Source of the DNA: Microtetraspora malaysiensis
GTDB lineage: Bacteria > Actinomycetota > Actinomycetes > Streptosporangiales > Streptosporangiaceae
Direction of reading: 5' to 3'
Assembly (NCBI RefSeq): GCF_001528665.1
Contig: NZ_BBYJ01000019.1
Span: 124,001 to 188,000, forward strand
Length of the DNA stretch: 64,000 nt
In this document: positions 32,373 through 40,645 of the stretch, in pieces
How positions within the stretch are numbered: position 1 is the stretch's first letter
Layout: each line of letters opens with the position of its first letter
The notes under the pieces: generated by a model
What the model saw: the letters and a program-made list of their open reading frames with translations, nothing else
The model's database searches: none
What the model was told of the DNA's origin: nothing
Program-made: the position numbers and the translations under genes

Positions 32373-34778
32373 TCAGGAAGGGGTGATGAGTGGTAGACGA
32401 AGGATGAAGCGCGCTCCGTGAGGGGATGCGTTCCGGACGTGGAGGGTGCCGTGGTGGGCGTGGGCGATGTCGCGGGCGATGGCCAGTCCCAGGCCGGTGC
32501 CGCCCTGGTCACGGCTGCGGGCGGTGTCCAGGCGGGTGAAGCGCTGGAAGATATGGTCACGCTCGGCTTCGGGGACTCCCGGACCATCGTCAGTGACACT
32601 GAGCTCCGCTTCACCGATGGCGCGGCGCACCCGCACCACGATGATGTGCGCGGCATGACGCTGGGCGTTGTCGAGCAGGTTGCGCAGAACCCGGCAGATC
32701 TGCGAGGGGACGACATCGACCATCACACCGGGGCGCACATCCAGGCGGACCCTGTGGCGGTCGCCGGTACGGCTGCGGGTTTCGGCTTCGGCGAGTTCGG
32801 CCAGGTCGATGCGCTTGAAGGCGGCAGGCGGGGCGGCACCGAGCCGGGCCAGCAGCATCAGGTCGTCGATGATGGCCTGGAGCCGGTTCACATCGCGCAA
32901 TGCATAGTCGATCAGCTCGCCCGGGTGGGTCTGGTCGGGATGCAACTGTGCTTCCTCCAGCTGTGCACGCAGTCCGGCAAGCGGGGTGCGCAGTTCGTGG
33001 GAGGCGTCGGTGGTGAATCGCCGCTGGAGTGCGAGTGACTGTTGCAGCGACGCGGTGGCGCGTTCCAGTTCCAGCGAGATGGCACGCTCGCGGGTGTAGC
33101 GGCGGGCGTTGTCGATGCACACCGCCGCGCGGCTGACCAGTTCCTCGGCCAGAGAGACATCGTCGTCCTCGAACGGATCCGATGCCTGCCACCGCGTGAA
33201 CGTCACCGCCCCCAGCACCCTGTCCTGAGCCAGCAACGGCACCACGATGACCGAGGAGACCGGGCCTTCGGTCGCCTGCACCGGCCGAGCGCCGCCCGGA
33301 TCCGGCCAGAGCACCGTCTCCCTTCTCGCCAAGCAGCGCGCTTGATGGGAGGAGGCGGGGTAGTGCACCGGCTCGCCCGCGGCGACCGGACTCCCGTTCT
33401 CCCGGGCGCTCTGGACGGCGACCCGGCGCAGGTCGCCGGTGAGCGCTGCGGGCTCCTCACCGCGCACGACGCTCTCGCTGAGATCGACGGTCACCAGGTC
33501 GGCGAGCCGTGGGACGGTCACCTCGGCGAGCTCTTCGGCCGTACGCACCACATCGAGGGTCTGGCCGATGTTCATGGCTGCCTCGCACAGCAGCCTCAGG
33601 CGCTTGCGCGCCGCGGTGGCGAGCCTGCCGACCCCCGGTTCGCCGAAGAGGAACAACCACGGGTCGGTGGGCGTGGACGCCTCCTGCGGGGAGCCGGGCG
33701 GCGGCGGGCATGTCTCGTCCTCCTCGCCCATGCCAGGCCAAGCGTCGCCCGCCGTCGGGAAGCCGCCCGCGCCGGCGTCCCGGGCCGCCTCGGTGCTGGT
33801 GTTCGCAGCGTTTTGGGGGTACACGACGGTCGCCTGCGGAGGTACCGACCAGCCCAGCCGATCGGGTGCCGACGTGACGAGGTCGTCGGCGAGAGACTCC
33901 CACCGGCCGCCCTGGATCCGGACTTGCGCGACGACGCCGACCATACCGGCGGGTTCCGTCCCAGGCAGGGAGCGCAGGGTGGCGTTGCGACCGTGGGACA
34001 GGGAGACCTCGACGGCCGCCCGCTGCCCGTACGCGATCAGCTCGGCGGCCTTCTCCTCCAGTGCGAGACGGTCGCCGAGGGGCAGATCGCGGAGCAGAGA
34101 GTCGGCCTCCTGGGCGGACAGGAGGTCAGGCAGGTCCGCACTTCGCAGGAACGCCTCGAGCAGAGCGCGCTCCTGTGCGGTGCTCTGCTCCAGGAGCCGC
34201 TGTTCGATGGCCTCGGCCACCTGACGGGCGAGCACGCCCATCGCCGTATGCGTGCGTTTGTTCAGGCACGCGATCGTCACCACGCCGCGCGCGTGCCCGG
34301 TGAGCGGGTCGAGGATCGGGACACCGGTGGCGGTGAACGGCTGCACGCACTGGGCCAGATGTTCGAAGCCTGCTACCTGGACCAACCGCTTCTCGCGAAG
34401 GGGGGTGCCTACGGCGTTGGTCCCGAGGAGTGCTTCGGTGTACTCCACGCCCGGGAAGTGGTGCTCGCGGTCGAGCGCTCTCCTCAGCTGCGGACCCCCC
34501 TCATAGCGCTGCAGCAGCCTGGCCCGCTCGTCGCTGAGAATCAGAGTCACGCCGACGTCCGCGATTGCGGTCCGGAACCGCTCCAACACCGGTCGGGCCA
34601 CCCGGACGAGGACACAGTCCATGTCGATCTCAACCGGATCGGCGAACCTGAGCTTCTCCGGGATGAGGCCGATCTCCTGGCACCTGCGCCACGATTTCAG
34701 GATGGCAGGCCGAACATTCCCCTCTATCGGCTGCCCTTCAAAGAACCGTTCGAAGATCGGCTCGGTGCGTGCGGCCAT
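32373..34778 (-). CDS. Cytosolic hybrid sensor: AcoR-type GAF input fused to a histidine kinase
   Basis: 801 residues with no membrane segment. Residues 1-~210 resemble the sensor half of AcoR/Fis-type activators (ILKSWRRCQEIGLIPE, ILSDERARLLQRYEG, FTATGVPILDPLTG). A low-complexity linker follows, then a second GAF domain (about 420-570; MNIGQTLDVVRTAEELAEVT, VVPLLAQDRVLGAVTFTRW, ARRYTRERA). The kinase core has the phospho-acceptor H594 in TTDASHELRTPLAG and an ATPase domain with NLLDNAQRHA, DDGPGVP and GGTGLGLAIARDIA. ATG 34778 with GGGGGA upstream is the start; the frame extends 5' without support. No response regulator gene is adjacent, so the partner is encoded elsewhere. It lies directly upstream of the LamG-RHS pair in the same direction. 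Confidence 0.88.
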   Translation of the reverse strand: MAARTEPIFERFFEGQPIEGNVRPAILKSWRRCQEIGLIPEKLRFADPVEIDMDCVLVRVARPVLERFRTAIADVGVTLILSDERARLLQRYEGGPQLRRALDREHHFPGVEYTEALLGTNAVGTPLREKRLVQVAGFEHLAQCVQPFTATGVPILDPLTGHARGVVTIACLNKRTHTAMGVLARQVAEAIEQRLLEQSTAQERALLEAFLRSADLPDLLSAQEADSLLRDLPLGDRLALEEKAAELIAYGQRAAVEVSLSHGRNATLRSLPGTEPAGMVGVVAQVRIQGGRWESLADDLVTSAPDRLGWSVPPQATVVYPQNAANTSTEAARDAGAGGFPTAGDAWPGMGEEDETCPPPPGSPQEASTPTDPWLFLFGEPGVGRLATAARKRLRLLCEAAMNIGQTLDVVRTAEELAEVTVPRLADLVTVDLSESVVRGEEPAALTGDLRRVAVQSARENGSPVAAGEPVHYPASSHQARCLARRETVLWPDPGGARPVQATEGPVSSVIVVPLLAQDRVLGAVTFTRWQASDPFEDDDVSLAEELVSRAAVCIDNARRYTRERAISLELERATASLQQSLALQRRFTTDASHELRTPLAGLRAQLEEAQLHPDQTHPGELIDYALRDVNRLQAIIDDLMLLARLGAAPPAAFKRIDLAELAEAETRSRTGDRHRVRLDVRPGVMVDVVPSQICRVLRNLLDNAQRHAAHIIVVRVRRAIGEAELSVTDDGPGVPEAERDHIFQRFTRLDTARSRDQGGTGLGLAIARDIAHAHHGTLHVRNASPHGARFILRLPLITPS

Positions 34779-34886
34779 GTTGTTCCCCCGAAACCTGTGA
34801 CTGGCGTGGTTCCTGGCGCACCTCTCCAAGGCTAAACAGGGAGCATACGCAGCAAATCCCCACGAATCTCCAAGTAAGGCCAGGTC

Positions 34887-34939
34887 AACGGTAATTTCCG
34901 CCCAGGCGAGCTCGTCGAGATCACGCACGGCTTACCGTT
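34887..34939. promoter_or_regulatory. Spaced inverted repeat AACGGTAA ... TTACCGTT
   Basis: Exact complementary 8-mers at 34887-34894 and 34932-34939, within the 216-bp gap upstream of the kinase gene. They could be paired regulator half-sites controlling the kinase; this is weak evidence. Confidence 0.3.
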
Positions 34940-34994
34940 ACGTGCCGGGACGTTCCGTCACCACCGAATCTGCGACAGAGCCGAAGGCCACCGT

Positions 34995-36173
34995 TCAGTC
35001 CCACTCCTCGACGATTGTCAGGACCTCGTCGACCGAACCGGCCGGTGGCTGGGTGAGCCGCGCGTAGAGCCCGAAGAAGTCCTCTGGATCGATCGCGGTC
35101 TCGGGAGTGTGCACGCCGACCCGGCCGATCCGGCCCTGCCGCAGCAGTTCGACCGCGAGGGCCAGCGGGATGCCGGTGTGCCCGCCCATCCTGCCCGGCA
35201 GCTTGGCGTGGGGGTACACGGCGACCGACGTCGGCCGGCCGGCGCGGGTGCCACGGGCGAGCGCCCAGATGTCGGGCAGCGGGGCGTCGGTGCCGATGCC
35301 CTCCATGTCGGGTCGGCTCTCCACGAGGTGCGCGCCCTCGGCGAGCGTGATCCGCCCGGCTTCATACGCCTCGACGACCGGCCGGACCTGGTCGAACAAC
35401 TCAGTCGGCCCGGCCTGGAGGTTGAGGCAGCGGCGCAGGCCGCCGACCGCGCGGGGCAGCGTGATCGCCTCTGGATGCCCCATGGTGAAGGCGTGCACGT
35501 CGCCCATGCCGGGGAAGCGGAAGTCGACGCGGTCGAGCGGCTTGACGTCGGCGGGCGCGCCCGCCTCCCACACCCGGATGGTGCCGCTGCACTGGAGAAG
35601 CCAGTGCTGGGCGGCCGCGGCCGCGTTCCCGGACGGAGGGTAGTCCGGCTCCGGCTCCACGACCGCCGAGCTGAGCTGCCAGCCGGTGAACAGGTCCTCC
35701 ACCGTGTCGAGTCGAGCGGCGGCGAGCACCGCGCACAGGTTGGACGTTCCGGGGCTCGCGCCGATTCCGATCACCGCGCGGCAGCCGTTGGCACGGGCGA
35801 GGTCGTCGAGCTCGAAGGCCTCAAGGGTGGCCTCCCAGTCGTCGTCGATGTCCACGTAGTCGCAGCCGGATTGGAGTGCGGCGCGCAGGACCGGGGTCCC
35901 GAAGTGCGCGAACGGCCCCATCGTGTTCACGACGACGTCGCAGCCCGCGAACGCGCGGCGCATCGCCTCGGGGTCGGTCGCGTCCAGGGCAAGGGCCTCT
36001 CCGACCGGGCCGATCTCGTCAGCGAGCCGCGCTGCGCGTTCGATGTCGAGGTCGGCGACGACGAGGCGCTTGGCCGAACCGAGTTGGGCGATGGTACGGA
36101 CGGTGTGCCGCCCCATCGCTCCCGCGCCTCCGACGACGAGGACGGTCAGCGGATCGCCTGCGGTGTGTTGCAT
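34995..36173 (-). CDS. Saccharopine dehydrogenase-family NAD(P)-binding enzyme
   Basis: A 392-residue cytoplasmic oxidoreductase. The N-terminal Rossmann motif is VLVVGGAGAMGRHTVRTIA, followed by VADLDIERAARLA and the hallmark CDVVVNTMGPFAHFG and CDYVDIDDDWEAT segments of saccharopine-dehydrogenase-like proteins. The C-terminal half should bind substrate. ATG 36173 has AAGGAG five bases upstream. It starts 42 bp after the amino-acid permease stop on the same strand, so an operon for uptake and oxidation of an amino acid or amine is likely. The exact substrate is not evident. Confidence 0.85.
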   Translation of the reverse strand: MQHTAGDPLTVLVVGGAGAMGRHTVRTIAQLGSAKRLVVADLDIERAARLADEIGPVGEALALDATDPEAMRRAFAGCDVVVNTMGPFAHFGTPVLRAALQSGCDYVDIDDDWEATLEAFELDDLARANGCRAVIGIGASPGTSNLCAVLAAARLDTVEDLFTGWQLSSAVVEPEPDYPPSGNAAAAAQHWLLQCSGTIRVWEAGAPADVKPLDRVDFRFPGMGDVHAFTMGHPEAITLPRAVGGLRRCLNLQAGPTELFDQVRPVVEAYEAGRITLAEGAHLVESRPDMEGIGTDAPLPDIWALARGTRAGRPTSVAVYPHAKLPGRMGGHTGIPLALAVELLRQGRIGRVGVHTPETAIDPEDFFGLYARLTQPPAGSVDEVLTIVEEWD

Positions 36174-36214
36174 GGTTGCTCCTTGGTCGAGGATGAGTGA
36201 CGGTCGGGCCGAGG

Positions 36215-37741
36215 TCACTCGGGTCGGGTCGGCTCACTCGCGCTCGCCGCCGACGGGAGTCGGGGGGTGCCGTCGGTGATGTCGGCCGGTTCCAGGGGCC
36301 GACGGGGTACGGAGCGCCCGATGCCGGCGTACACCTCGGGCCGCTCGCGGCGCAGCCAGAGCGCGTACAGCCAGCCCACGACGGCCACCACCGGGAACAG
36401 CCACGGCAGCGAGTTGATGACGACGCTATGCACGCCCGTCAGCTCGGCGTAGTTCGCGACGATCAGCACGACTGCGGTGGCCAGGCCGAGCAGGGCGAGC
36501 AAGGGCGCGAGGCCGGTCTTCCACCAGTGCCGGTCGGGCCGGTTCCAGAAGAAGCCGAGCACTGCGGCGGCCGCGGCCGCCTGGAGCAGCACGGCACCGA
36601 GGGTGCCGAGCGCCGACATGCTGACCGAGAGGGTGAGGTACGGGTCGAGTCCGGCGACGGCGAAGCCGCCCACAACGACGATGTTGATCACGGTCTGGAC
36701 CAGACTGGCCCGCGCGGGCGACCCGTGCTTGGGGTGCGGGCCGCCGAACCGGCTCGGCAGGATGCGCTCGCGGCCGAGCGCGAACATGTAGCGGTTCACC
36801 GAGTTGTGCGCGGCCAGCAGCGACGCGAGCAGGCTGGTCAGGAAGAACAGCGTCATCACGTCGGACACGGTCTTGCCGGCGTACTGCTCAGCCATCGTGA
36901 AGAACAGGTTGCCCAGCTCCTGTCCGGCCGCCGACCGTACGTGGTTCGGGCCGATCGCGCCGACCGAGATCCAGCTCGTCAGGCCGTAGAAGACGGCGAC
37001 GACGGCGACGGCGGTGTAGGTCGCGACGGGTACGGTCCGCTGCGGGTCACGGGTCTCCTCGCCGTAGACGGCGGCGGCCTCGAAGCCCAGGAAAGAACTG
37101 AACGCGAACATCAGGCCGAGCCCGATCGCCCCCAGGCTCAGGGGCGACACGTCCAGCGAGGCGAGCGGAAAGGCCTGGACGCCCTTGTTCCCGACCACAC
37201 ACAGGTCGAACACGAGCAGGATGAGCAGCTCGGCGGCCATCAGCAGCCCGAGCACCTTGGCACTGATGTCGATGTTGCGGTATCCGAGTACACCCACGAC
37301 CGCGATGGCGATCCCGGCGTACACCGCCCACGGTGCGGTGAAGCCGAAGCCGATCTGCAGAATCAGCCGCGTGAAGTAGCCGAACGCCCCGACGAGCATC
37401 ACGGCCAGCGCGTTGTAGGAGAGCAGCGCGATGAGCGCGGCCACCACGGCCGGCCGGCGACCCAGCCCGGCGCGGATGTACGCGTACAGCGCCCCACTGC
37501 TGGTGACGTGACGGCTCATCGTCGCGTATCCGACGGCGAAGCACAGCAGGATCACGCCCGCGACCACGTACATCACCGGCGTCGCCGCGCCGCCCCCGAG
37601 CGCGAACGACAGCGGCAGCACTCCGATCATCGCGGCGAGTGGAGCGGAGGCCGCGATCACGAAAAAGACGATCTTCGACACGCTCAGGTTCGCCCGGAGT
37701 GTCGGGGGTGGGCTCTGCGGACGGGACTCGGGTTGCGACAT
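36215..37741 (-). CDS. APC-superfamily amino acid/amine permease
   Basis: A 508-residue permease with 12 predicted helices. The first helix SKIVFFVIAASAPLAAMIGV carries the family's unwound substrate-binding segment, and FAFSSFLGFEAAAVYGEETR in the sixth helix region is diagnostic for bacterial APC amino-acid permeases. It imports an amino acid, polyamine or similar compound. ATG 37741 is chosen, with a weak AGAGG upstream; longer in-frame starts lack support. It is the first gene of a two-gene operon with the saccharopine-dehydrogenase-like enzyme, and is divergent from a TetR regulator across a clear dyad. Confidence 0.88.
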   Translation of the reverse strand: MSQPESRPQSPPPTLRANLSVSKIVFFVIAASAPLAAMIGVLPLSFALGGGAATPVMYVVAGVILLCFAVGYATMSRHVTSSGALYAYIRAGLGRRPAVVAALIALLSYNALAVMLVGAFGYFTRLILQIGFGFTAPWAVYAGIAIAVVGVLGYRNIDISAKVLGLLMAAELLILLVFDLCVVGNKGVQAFPLASLDVSPLSLGAIGLGLMFAFSSFLGFEAAAVYGEETRDPQRTVPVATYTAVAVVAVFYGLTSWISVGAIGPNHVRSAAGQELGNLFFTMAEQYAGKTVSDVMTLFFLTSLLASLLAAHNSVNRYMFALGRERILPSRFGGPHPKHGSPARASLVQTVINIVVVGGFAVAGLDPYLTLSVSMSALGTLGAVLLQAAAAAAVLGFFWNRPDRHWWKTGLAPLLALLGLATAVVLIVANYAELTGVHSVVINSLPWLFPVVAVVGWLYALWLRRERPEVYAGIGRSVPRRPLEPADITDGTPRLPSAASASEPTRPE

Positions 37742-37818
37742 ACGCGGCCGCCTCTCAGGACGGCGGTGGAGCCGGACTGTGACGCCGGTCACCGCAGGGG
37801 AGTGAGCGTCAGTGTGTA

Positions 37819-37847
37819 TTGGTCACTCGAATATGTCAATCGACCAA
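37819..37847. promoter_or_regulatory. Dyad TTGGTC-N17-GACCAA, probable TetR operator
   Basis: Outer arms TTGGTC and GACCAA are perfectly complementary and further positions inside (T-N-GA against TC-N-A) also match, giving a 29-bp imperfect palindrome. It is the only strong dyad in the 168-bp gap between the divergent permease and TetR starts. Confidence 0.55.
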
Positions 37848-37909
37848 GTCGAATGCCTGATAGCATCCTGTCCAGGAATGATCTACAGAGGAGCGAGGGG
37901 CGAGGAGAA

Positions 37910-38512
37910 GTGACCAGGCTGGCGGCGGCCGACCGCCGAGCGATGCTGCTGGACGCCGCGCTACGTGTGATCGCGCGAGACGGGATCGCCGAAGCCACGA
38001 CTCGGGCCATCACCGCCGAGGCGGGCATGCCGCAGAGCGTGTTCCACTACTGTTTCCGCTCCAAGGACGAGCTGCTGCGTGAGCTCATCACGGTCACCGT
38101 CGCGGAGCTGGCGGGCCGTGCCGAACTGCCGACCCATCCGCTCCCCGACATCGAGCAGAGCGTACGCGCGGGCCTGCACGCCCTGTGGAAGGCGATCATC
38201 GACCCGCCCGACAAGCAGCTCGTCCTGTACGAGATCACGACCTACGCCCTCCGCAATCCGGAGCTGGCCGACCTGGCACGGCAGCAGTACGCGGGCTACC
38301 TCCACGCCGCCACCCGGTCCTTGACCGCATGGGCCGAGCAGGCCGGGGTCCGCTGGACGGTCCCGGTCCCCATACTCGCCCGCCTGCTCGTCACCGTCAT
38401 CGACGGCCTCGGCCTCAGCTGGCTCACCGACCACGACTCCGCAGCCGCCTTGGCCGTGATCGACCAGTTCGCCGCCCACCTGGCCACTCTGGCCGAACCT
38501 CTCACCACCTGA
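37910..38512 (+). CDS. TetR-family transcriptional regulator
   Basis: A 200-residue TetR/AcrR regulator. The N-terminal helix-turn-helix reads DGIAEATTRAITAEAGMPQS followed by VFHYCFRSKDELLREL; the C-terminal ligand-binding helical domain resembles BetI/RutR-like members (LYEITTYALRNPELADLA). GTG 37910 follows GAGGAGAA. It is divergent from the amino-acid permease operon and probably represses it, and itself, through the dyad at 37819-37847; the ligand is likely the transported compound. This last point is inference from gene arrangement. Confidence 0.87.
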   Translation: MTRLAAADRRAMLLDAALRVIARDGIAEATTRAITAEAGMPQSVFHYCFRSKDELLRELITVTVAELAGRAELPTHPLPDIEQSVRAGLHALWKAIIDPPDKQLVLYEITTYALRNPELADLARQQYAGYLHAATRSLTAWAEQAGVRWTVPVPILARLLVTVIDGLGLSWLTDHDSAAALAVIDQFAAHLATLAEPLTT

Positions 38513-38808
38513 AGCCTGCACACTGCTCCGGGACCCGCAACCGCGAGTTCCGGTGCCGTCGACGGCTGAAAGGAAAATATGCATAGCTCGGTGGTCGTCT
38601 TTTGCTGGTCCGGCGCCTTGATCGATACCTTGTCGCCCCACCGGCGATGTCATCGTGGTTGAAGCCGATGACACGTTCAGGACCGTACTCACCCCCGGGG
38701 TGGTGACGTCCCCTGGGCGTACGCTTTCCGGGACCTTTCATCGGTTGCCGTTGATTTCGGCGCTCCCACGGAACAGTCACGGAACAGACCAAGATCAGGA
38801 GATGTCCG
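38513..38808. other. Gap with no supported gene
   Basis: No frame on either strand looks coding. The only clear element is AGGAG seven bases before the GTG at 38809. An AT-richer patch (AAAGGAAAATATGCATAG, 38569-38586) is unusual for this genome but has no recognised partner. Confidence 0.4.
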
Positions 38809-38949
38809 GTGGCGCTCCCCAGGAAGGGCTCTCGACTCATCACCGTGAGTGATGCGGCGTACCGCTGGCGCGTCCGCCACAAGCCCACCTACTGCCAGGG
38901 GAACAGCTGGTTGAGCTTCTCCCAAGCCGGGGTCCCGTACGATTCGCTG
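38809..38949 (+). pseudogene. Truncated N-terminus of a small conserved DUF gene
   Basis: GTG 38809 has a good AGGAG site, and the first ~38 residues (MALPRKGSRLITVSDAAYRW, then KPTYCQGNSW) match a ~100-residue actinobacterial family I know only as conserved hypothetical. The match ends at about 38922 and the frame runs directly into an unrelated membrane protein. The native C-terminal part is missing, so this is best seen as a broken gene fused by a deletion to its neighbour's upstream region. Confidence 0.5.
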
Positions 38950-39450
38950 GTGATCGAGGAGGTAGGGCGAAAGCGGGTCGGCCGTCGGGCGTGGCCGTGG
39001 ATGGTTCTGGCTGTGCTCGCCTCGGCGGTGCCGTTCGTGCTGATGGTCATGACCGAGAGCGGCGGTATCGATTACCTGCCGATCGTTTCCTTCGCCTGGC
39101 GCTTCATCGGTGCCGACGCGCGATTCCTGTTCCCTGTGGATGTCTTCCTGGCGGGCGGTCTGCCGCTGCTCGTCCTGGTCGCGGCCGGCGCCTCCTGGCA
39201 GTGGTGGCCGACGGGGATGGCGGGCGCCACGCTCCTCAGCGCCCTGGCTGTGGTCAACCTGGTGCTCTTCGTGGAGTACCGCCCCCGGCCGTTCACCCCG
39301 GCCGACATCAGCGCGGGTAGCCAGCCGGATTTCCATACGGGCTTCGGCAGTTCGGGTATGTCACCGCTGCTGGCGGCCATCGCTTGCACTGCCGCCGCCG
39401 TAGCGTTGTCGGTGGGCGCCCGGCGCATGCGGGCGAACCGCCGCCGATGA
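38950..39450 (+). CDS. Four-helix membrane protein of unknown function
   Basis: A 166-residue membrane protein with predicted helices WPWMVLAVLASAVPFVLMVM, VFLAGGLPLLVLVAAGASW, TLLSALAVVNLVLFVEY and SPLLAAIACTAAAVALSVGA. GTG 38950 is six bases after TACGAT, the leaderless pattern seen at several other genes in this window. The frame is open 5' into the truncated DUF gene at 38809, so a 213-residue chimeric product is formally possible. No family recognised. It converges on the HAD hydrolase gene. Confidence 0.5.
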   Translation: MIEEVGRKRVGRRAWPWMVLAVLASAVPFVLMVMTESGGIDYLPIVSFAWRFIGADARFLFPVDVFLAGGLPLLVLVAAGASWQWWPTGMAGATLLSALAVVNLVLFVEYRPRPFTPADISAGSQPDFHTGFGSSGMSPLLAAIACTAAAVALSVGARRMRANRRR

Positions 39451-39469
39451 GAACGGGCGACGCCCGCGC

Positions 39470-40129
39470 CTACGATCCCCCGCCGTCTTGGTGGAGCAGC
39501 GCGATGGCCTGCATGACGTCGGAGACCACATGGTCGGCTTGATGCTCCTCCCGAGGCCGTACCGTGCGGTCGATCCACACGGTACGCAAGCCGGCCGCGC
39601 GGCCTCCTTCGATGTCGGCGACGAGGTTGTCACCGATCATCCATCCGCCCTCGCCCGGGTTCATCCCGCACCGCTGCGCGGCGATCTCGAACAGCCCGGC
39701 ATCGGGCTTGCGGATGCCCTCGATGCCCGACACCGCGTAGCCATCGACCGCTTCCGCGAGTCCGGTCCGTTGCAGCTTGCCGAGTTGGTTGTCCGGCGTG
39801 CCGTTCGTGATGATGCCCACTCGCCACCCGGCCGCCCGTAGCTCCGCGAGTCCGGTCATCACCTCGGGGCGGCATTCGACGAGACGCGGCATGCGCCGAC
39901 GGTAGGCGGCCCACATGCTCGCTGCGGTGGCGGACAGTTTGAATCGCTCGCGCACCTTGGCGAAGAACAGCTCGCGGTGTGGGAGTCCGTTGCGGTTCAG
40001 ACTGATCAGGTGGTCGACGCCTTTGCGGCCCAGCCGGTGCTGTTCGGCGAACTCCTCGGCCCACAGCAGGAACGCGGCATCCAGATCGATGAGCGTCTTA
40101 TCAAGGTCGAAAAGGGCAAGGCGCTGCAC
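39470..40129 (-). CDS. HAD-superfamily hydrolase
   Basis: A 219-residue HAD phosphatase. Motif I is FDLDKTL (D8 nucleophile), motif II is IITNGTPDNQ, motif III is in IRKPDAGLFEIAAQ, and motif IV is WMIGDNLVADIEGG. The helical cap lies between motifs I and II, as in YjjG/PGP-type phosphatases acting on nucleotides or small sugar phosphates. The GTG start has TAGAGT six bases upstream and no ribosome binding site, so the mRNA is predicted leaderless. Length is normal. It stands alone beside a region of gene remnants. Confidence 0.87.
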   Translation of the reverse strand: MQRLALFDLDKTLIDLDAAFLLWAEEFAEQHRLGRKGVDHLISLNRNGLPHRELFFAKVRERFKLSATAASMWAAYRRRMPRLVECRPEVMTGLAELRAAGWRVGIITNGTPDNQLGKLQRTGLAEAVDGYAVSGIEGIRKPDAGLFEIAAQRCGMNPGEGGWMIGDNLVADIEGGRAAGLRTVWIDRTVRPREEHQADHVVSDVMQAIALLHQDGGGS

Positions 40130-40357
40130 GACGCCACTCTAGAAGTGATCGTCTCTGCCGTACATCCGATGGGAGCGCTCGGTGGTGACACAGCGAATAC
40201 CGGCCTGCGAAGTGCGGAGACGGCGTCATGACTGGTTCGCGTATGGTTCGCGATCATTGGCCTACGGCTGCAAATCGCTGCTCTTGGCTGCCTCTGTCCC
40301 GCCGACTACTCCTGTACGGAAGCGCAGGTCAGACGGTGAATGGCAAGGTCAAAGAAG

Positions 40358-40404
40358 TGCCCCCGGCAGGATTCGAACCTGCGGCACCCGCTTCAGGAGA
40401 GCGG
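40358..40404 (-). pseudogene. 3' half of a tRNA-Arg (anticodon CCT), truncated
   Basis: Read on the minus strand: anticodon stem CCGCT/AGCGG with loop CTCCTGA (anticodon CCT), a five-base variable region, T-arm GCAGG-TTCGAAT-CCTGC, and the 3' acceptor strand CGGGGGC followed by A. No CCA is encoded. The matching 5' acceptor strand (GCCCCCG) and the D-arm are absent; unrelated sequence begins right after the anticodon stem. A 3' tRNA half is the typical footprint left at one end of an element integrated into a tRNA gene, or of a deletion at such a site. Confidence 0.65.
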
Positions 40405-40409
40405 AGGTC

Positions 40410-40615
40410 CCTCCGCCCGTTTAGGCACCGTGCCGGTGCTGGTGCTCGGCTACCACCACCCGCTCACGATCGCCAAGCGGTACGGCACGCTCGAAGCCGG
40501 ACTTCGTCCGGGTCTCAGTGGCAGGGTGCAGGTGAACGGCGGTGAAGGTGCCATCGGGGTGGAATTCGGAATCGGCGCCGGATCTGGGACATCAGGAGCT
40601 CATAGCTGCCGATAA
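40410..40615 (+). pseudogene. Fragment of a luciferase-like (LLM) flavin monooxygenase
   Basis: The plus-strand frame RLGTVPVLVLGYHHPLTIAK then RYGTLEAG is a clear match to the conserved early strand/helix of LLM-class F420- or FMN-dependent monooxygenases. Both the ~80 residues that should precede it and almost everything after are missing; the tail is degenerate. The fragment abuts the truncated tRNA within a few bases, so both were probably cut by the same rearrangement. Confidence 0.5.
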
Positions 40616-40645
40616 AGGCCTTTCACGGGGAGGGACGGCTGTCTG

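Noticed and set aside
36197..38512. 771-codon plus-strand frame covering the permease
   Set aside because: Only its last 200 codons (TetR) are real; the remainder is antisense of a clear membrane protein.
38809..39450. A single 213-residue protein
   Set aside because: The first 38 residues belong to a different family from the membrane part, and a leaderless promoter pattern precedes GTG 38950; treated as a remnant plus a separate gene.
40358..40440. A functional tRNA
   Set aside because: The 5' acceptor strand and D-arm cannot be formed from the flanking sequence, so the gene is truncated.
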